A stretch of DNA of 64,000 nt, taken from Macropodus opercularis (Eukaryota; Chordata; Actinopteri; Anabantiformes; Osphronemidae). The translations under genes were made by a program, and so were the position numbers. Within the stretch, counting starts at the first letter, position 1, and each line of letters opens with the position of its first letter. The stretch spans positions 15,534,501 through 15,598,500 of the forward strand of contig CM061090.1 in assembly GCA_030770545.1 (NCBI GenBank), given 5' to 3'. This document shows positions 55,101 to 61,700 of this stretch, piece after piece. The notes beneath the pieces were generated by a model. That model was not told the origin of the DNA. It did not search any database and saw only the letters and a program-made list of their open reading frames with translations.

Positions 55101-58100
55101 GATGCTGTGGCAGAGAGCTTCTATTAAGCCCTGAGCACAGCCGATGAATTATTAAGATGTTGGGTGTATCTATAGACCATCAAACCATTAGCCCGGGAGC
55201 CAAAGGCATCCTGGAGTACATTCAAAAATACCTCCTCCCGCCACGCTCACAAAGTCCCGACAGTGCTTCCTCCTGACAGAAGAAGCTGGAGCACATTGAG
55301 TTTTAAATCCAGCCCCTCTGAATTTTTCAATAGGTGCAGCTGCAGTTAAAGCACCATTAAAGTACAAAAGGCAAAGCCTCTGCATAATAGATGAAATAAC
55401 AAGGTATTTATTGGCCGGGAATATCACAAGCACTTATCCAAGGAGAGACAAGTTTGGAGCCGTGGCTAAAACGGACCTGGACAAAATGGTCACCCGTGGC
55501 AGAGCTTCATCTGAAACAGGAAACTGCTGTACTGTAGATGTTTTAGTGGAGAAATGTCTAAACTCACTGTACGCTACTAGGTGGCGAGCACAGTGGAGCA
55601 TGTAGAGCCACATTTACTGGTGGAGCTGGGCTCAAAGAAGAATTCACGTTGAATGCATGACTGCCAGGCGGCGACGCGACTTCAAATGGATGCTAATGAT
55701 GCCGGCTGTGGAAACGGGCGACCGCTGCTCACGCATTCAGCAAACTGTAACAATATGAAGCGATAATAGTCACTGTCGTGTTTACAGCTTGTTTACACTG
55801 CCTCCCTGGACAAGGAAACCCACTCTGAAAGGATAATTGTGGTAACTATAGCTATGGCTCATATTGGTAACGATAGCACTGCGCTTTCACATTAAGCGCC
55901 GAAGTCATCGGACAACACAGAGAAATATTCAGAAAGGTTCGAAGGTTGTCCGTGTTCGTCGTCATCGTTCATCTGCAGGATTTCACCCATTGCCTTATTT
56001 ACCAGCTGCCCCCGTACCCACACCTTCTCTTTCCCTTCCCCGTGTTTTCTCCACCCCCCCTTCCCCAGGGGACGGCATCCGCAGCCATCTACTTCTCCTA
56101 ATTACCCGTGGGCCCCAGCACCAGTCCAGCTGTTCGGAGAAGTGGGACCACTGCAGAGCCAGAGGTGCAGCAGCAGCAGCTTTGAATATAAAATGGAGCC
56201 CGACTAAAAGTTTTAAGGCTTCTTGGAAGACAAAAGAGGAAGAATGTCACATCACATCTCTCAGGCACATTTAGAACAGTGTTTTATCAAAATCATAATG
56301 TATTCTTTTAATGTGGCCCTAATTTAGCCTTTGGTTATGCAGGGCGTATAAGAACCTCCTTCTGTCTGACATGTGTTCCCAGAGGAACCAGAAAAGACAC
56401 GTTTATTGATGGCTTTGACTGGACTGTTTGGTGTAAGGATTGGCGGTTTGACAAGCGACAGACTGACACTGATTGATCGATAAGGCGGTAACAGGAGCAG
56501 ACCTCTGACAAAAACGCAGGGTAAATTGCTTACAAATGGACTGATGGATTGATTGGCCTTGCCAGGAGTTTGCAAAAGCGCCGTTCGCACTCACCATCTC
56601 GTCCGCGGCGGTCCAGCGTGGACTTGGAGAGACCGGAGAAGACGTAAAGGAAGCCGTCCATGAAGAGGGACGTGTCGGATGGAGAGGAGTTCTCTGACCC
56701 CACCTCAAGTCTGGGGAAATCTACATGGTGAAGGCAGAGACAGAGCAGGTGAGAGAGCAATTGTTTTTAACACTTTAAAAGTGACTGTGGACCATCTGTA
56801 CCTCTACAGCATTTGCTGGGTTTTCTGTATAACTCTATATGCAACAGTTGTACTTTTGTGTTCCATAAGGTTTTAAACTTTATATAGTGGTGTGTGTGTG
56901 TGTGTATGTGTGTGTGTTCCACTGTGGGACACATATCCTACTGTATATTAACAAGATAAGTTGTGCAGTTTCCATCATAGTGTATGTCAATCACTGCTGA
57001 CATGCCATGATATTGTCATAAATATAGTCTGGAATGTAGGAATGTTCCCAGATTAAGATCCTAATCCCAGAAGGGATTCTATCTGGCTATTATTTTAGTC
57101 CATTTTTTCCATAAGCAGCATAAAATGTGTATACTGTACAAACCGCTGCTTATGCTTTAAGTCGTGACTTAAGTCGTGTGTCGTGGTCAATCTATAGCAA
57201 AGTCACAATGAGGTGTCGGAGAGAATTTAAAGGTGCAAACCTCCGCGTACTGTCATCTTTTCGCCTGGTCTCATCTTAAAGCCCATTTACAGCAGGACAC
57301 CTCCTGGCTCACATCCCTCCCGTGTTCGTTCTTGCTAGCTTTAAGAGCACCTCCACACTCAAGCTTATCGTTCTCAAATTCAATTAGCTTCAGTGCCGAA
57401 GTTCAATTTTCTGCCACAGTCCTGGCAATATCGTAAAGATTTTATCTCCACTACCTCCGGCCCTGCCATCAAGAAAGGCAAAATAACTTTAATTGAACCA
57501 CTTTTAATTGAAGCGACATTTCCACCCTTTACTGACACCGGCCTCATCTCAGTGCCGCGCACTCCACAAAGACTTGGAGAAAACAATCAGATCGTTTAGG
57601 ACTGCTGAGTATCTGTGCTCTGTATGTGGAGTCACTGTATCAGGCTAATTAATCAGGCTCTATAATAAGGCACAATAACAATTTATAATTTGAGGAGGAT
57701 AACAGTTGTTCTCCATTTGTACAAAATCCGTCTGAGGGTCCACTGTTAAGTAGACACAGCTAAGAAATATAGTTTGACTTTCTGCCTTGTTGAGAACAAC
57801 GAAGTGCCCCAGTATATAAGGAAACTTTGCGGTACTGTGTGGAAGACTAGTGTCTATCTATATTATCACTGTGTAGAGCTCTACTACTATTACTATGTGT
57901 GGATTTGCATACTTGCGTTTCACTGGTAAAATACTTCTGGATCTCTATGTGAATTGCATGTGTAACTAAATCTTTCATTCCCTTTAAAAAGAGAATAAAA
58001 AATAAACACATGCACCATCCACTGCAGCTGGTGGCACATCAGCAACATCATCATCCATTTCTGGCAAGTGCCGTTTACTGTGGGTGTGATAAAATGGATG

Positions 58101-58759
58101 CAAAGCCAATCTGGAACAAAGTGACGTGAAGCCTTTATAACGTCTGTACTCTGCCTCTGAATCGAACACAGAGAAGGTGCGTGTCATAGCAGCTTCACAA
58201 AGACAAGGAACATGACGTGGAATTTAATCAGCGAACTGCAGGGAAGTCGACGCACGCGCAAATTTCCCCACCACGCAGGTTGAGGGAATTTAAATAAGCC
58301 ACTGGCTCGACGCTGACGTCGTTGTAACAAGACTCTCTCTGTGAGCTTTCTAAACAGTCCCCCTGGGCCCCGAGAGCTGGACTCTGTTAAGATGGGACTG
58401 TGATGTCTGTGGGGGCGGCAGCTGAGAAGTCTGGCTGGTGCTGATTGGCTCAGTCCCCAGTGAAGGGAAGTGACATGACAGAGTGCTCAATTAGCCATCT
58501 GGTCGCCCACGGCAACGGTCACAAAGTGGTCCCCGACAAGGCCTGGACAGTGGGGTAATCAGAACTGCTTGCACACATTCACACACACACACACACACCC
58601 ACACGTGTACAGTAGAGAATGACAACAACAATGGCTAACATACAATATGCAACACGACACAGTCAGCTACACATAAGAGGAATCTCTCAAAAGAATAAAC
58701 ATACACTCATTCACGTAACTATGGAAACTAATTCATTTGTTGAGATTTAGCCAGATGCT

Positions 58760-58798
<39 letters not shown>

Positions 58799-61700
58799 GT
58801 GTAGACACACACACACACTCTGTTGCCAACAACACTCATCTCCAAAATTAAACCCATCCACATACTCAAGTACACGAAAAACCCTTAATTTTCCCAGACT
58901 CTCAGCAGCAGATCGTGACCTCCTGGCTCACAGAGTCCTGTCTGTCGGTTAAAAATAAAAACAGCAACAACTAGCACCGGAACCAGGGTGGAATGAAAGC
59001 CCACAATGAAACAGGGCCTTTGATTTAGTGCTTGTGTATATGTGAGTGTCTGGGTTTGTGTTAGTGTTCGTATTTTTATTATCCACACAGAAAGTCTGCT
59101 GGATAAATTTTTAATGCACCAGCAGTTTCAGAGATTTGAGGCATCAGGGATGCTACGGTGGCAACAATAAAACTTCTTTGCCTCTAAATCCGTTGTGTGT
59201 CATTTAAGGAGAAGCTCACTGATGTCAACAGTAGGAGGCATTGGTCTTTAACTTGAGTTTACAGTCGGTGGCGTCCTGGGTGGGGAGAAGAGTTGCCATT
59301 ACACACAGTTTAGGCATTAGCTGGTGTTTTTAAAAATGCTCGGGGCTTCGGTGCATTGACACACAGAGTGTCTAGAGCAAAAGAAAACTCAATTATACCC
59401 AGAAAGTTATTGTTTGTGGATCTATTACAGGTTCCACAACTTACAAAAAGATATGACATCAGCATTTTTGTTTGTAGAAAAGAAAAGTTTGACACTTAGG
59501 AAGCACAAGAGACTAAATCCACTGCTTTACTACGAGCAAAACTGACAACAGGTAAAATGGAAAAGTAAAACCGACACAACCCCCAAATGGAGACGGTTTC
59601 ACACGCTGTGGCCACAAACAAAGACATTTTCCTTAAATTTCCTGACATGTCCTCCCCAGGTTTAGTGTTTGTGAGTGTGTAGGCAGTTTCTGGATTTTGA
59701 CGGCACCAGTGCCACTGACTGGCCGTCACGTTGCCCCGACCTGAATCCAACTGAGCACCTCCATTATGTCTGGTTACATCCAGAAACATCAAGTACTGTA
59801 CCACCACAGACTGTCCAGGACCTACAGCAGATGACGCAAGGACGAGCTGCACCAAGCACGAGACAAAACACAAGCAAAATACCTAATAAATGTAGTCAAT
59901 GCTGCGTTCCAACGCATCCATCTACCTGATTTTGTCAATATTTTGCACTAGAAATACACAATTCAGCCACTTCACAATCCTCCAGAAACACACAAAACAC
60001 AAATATTATATACATTTTTTTTTCAGAGGTGATACACTGTAAACCCACGAATCACGTGACTGCTATAAACTACAGAGGTAGTGACATTTACTCAGAACTT
60101 TACAATATGACAGGATATTTAAAGGTTGCATTCAGGCGCACGGTGTCTGTGTGAACTCCAAACAAGTTTAGGGGCAATAAATTGGCAACGATATCAAGTG
60201 GCAGGTGGTCTAATGTCAGGCACCTGCAGCATTTAGAAGCCTATTACCACCTTGTCTGTCGAGTCGGACAGGGACCGGTGGCACCAAAGCACAGAGCGAC
60301 AAGTCCAACTCTTACGCGTGGTAATGAACTGTGCGTCATCCAGTAAAGCCACAGGATGTTTCTGCATCAGTTCACTTAGCCATTAAAACAACTGGCATGC
60401 AGTATAGAGGAAACCTGTTTGGCAAGGTTGTCTAAATATGCTGACACAGTGTAATTTGGATCCACAAAGAGGTTTGTTCCTTTAAAGAGTAGCCTAAAGA
60501 GATTATCCTGAAAACCGTTTGACGTTCACGCTTGGATTTAATCTAATTTTTAAATTCTGGTTTAGTTGTAAAAAAAAAAAAAACAAGCTAACACCAAATT
60601 AAAAACAGCGTCTTCAAAGTCACTTTTTCAATACATTTCAGTTGTTCGTTGTGGCCTCTGTAGTGTAACATATGGGGCCAACCTGGACATAAAGAATGAA
60701 TAAGGAGCCTAAAAATACGGCCTCAGTGGAGCCTTTGACTATAAGGGATAGAGTCATCATTGAAGCTACCCTCAGGGGTTCCTCAATAGCAGAGAAACAT
60801 CGCACCTGAGGGCTGCCATTGGCTTTTTAATGGAAGCTGGAATGGGGATATGTAAATGGCAACCGGCCCTGGAGTATCCCAGGGTGCTGTGGGGCGAGCA
60901 GGTACGGGCGGAGAACGAGGCCCATTGCGGCCTACGAGCGCGCACTCAAATACGCAGAGAGAAGCAACTAATGATGTGGCAACGCGCCGCCATCAGTAGA
61001 CGTCCTAACGCTGGAGCTACAAATGAGCTGCCGTGGAGGGAAGGGACAGAGGAGGGGGTTCAGGTAGAACGAGGCTGGCAGCCTTGTTTTGATTCATTAT
61101 ATCCAGGGGAAATGGAGGCTTTTCCTATTTTTATTTTTACAAACTGGGAGCACGAATCACACTGTGAAGAGACGCGGTGCACTAAGAGCTACTCCAATTT
61201 AAACTTCAGTTGTTAAGACTCAGTATTGTTCAGGGTGTCTCACAATTGTTTCTTGTACTGGCTTATTCCAGCTTCCCACTGGGGGATTGTGAATTTGTTA
61301 AAGGACCCCGTTTCTCGCCATTTTGTTCAATACAGAGTGGTTTTTTTTTACAGCTCTGTGTGGTGGTAGAGTGAAGGTCTGAAGAGCCCCCTCCTTGTGT
61401 TTATAAGACAAACAAAAGGCGGTAAACAAGTAAACAGTCACCACAGGTAAGCACACAGTAGCACGCTGTTAAACACACGAAATACTGACAGCGCTTATAT
61501 ATATTTGCGCGTGTGTCCTTATGCGCCTTAGAACTTAAGTTCTAATTGACGGCCAAGGCGGAGGCTTGAAACTCTGAACTGTGCTTTTGTCCTTGATGTT
61601 GGCTCCTTCTCTTCTTCTGTCTATCATCCCTCTGTCAGCGCCACGCTATACAGTAGGGACGGCGTCTTATGGGCATTGAATTGTTCCCGGCTTCTGCCAG

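Noticed and set aside
57984..58187. 67-residue minus-strand frame with an acidic segment, considered as an arap2 exon
   Set aside because: E1 and E2 already join in phase and cover the region continuously; this segment does not match the linker.
58761..58818. Repeat tract considered as a CRISPR-like array
   Set aside because: Dinucleotide repeat with no spacer structure, in a vertebrate genome.
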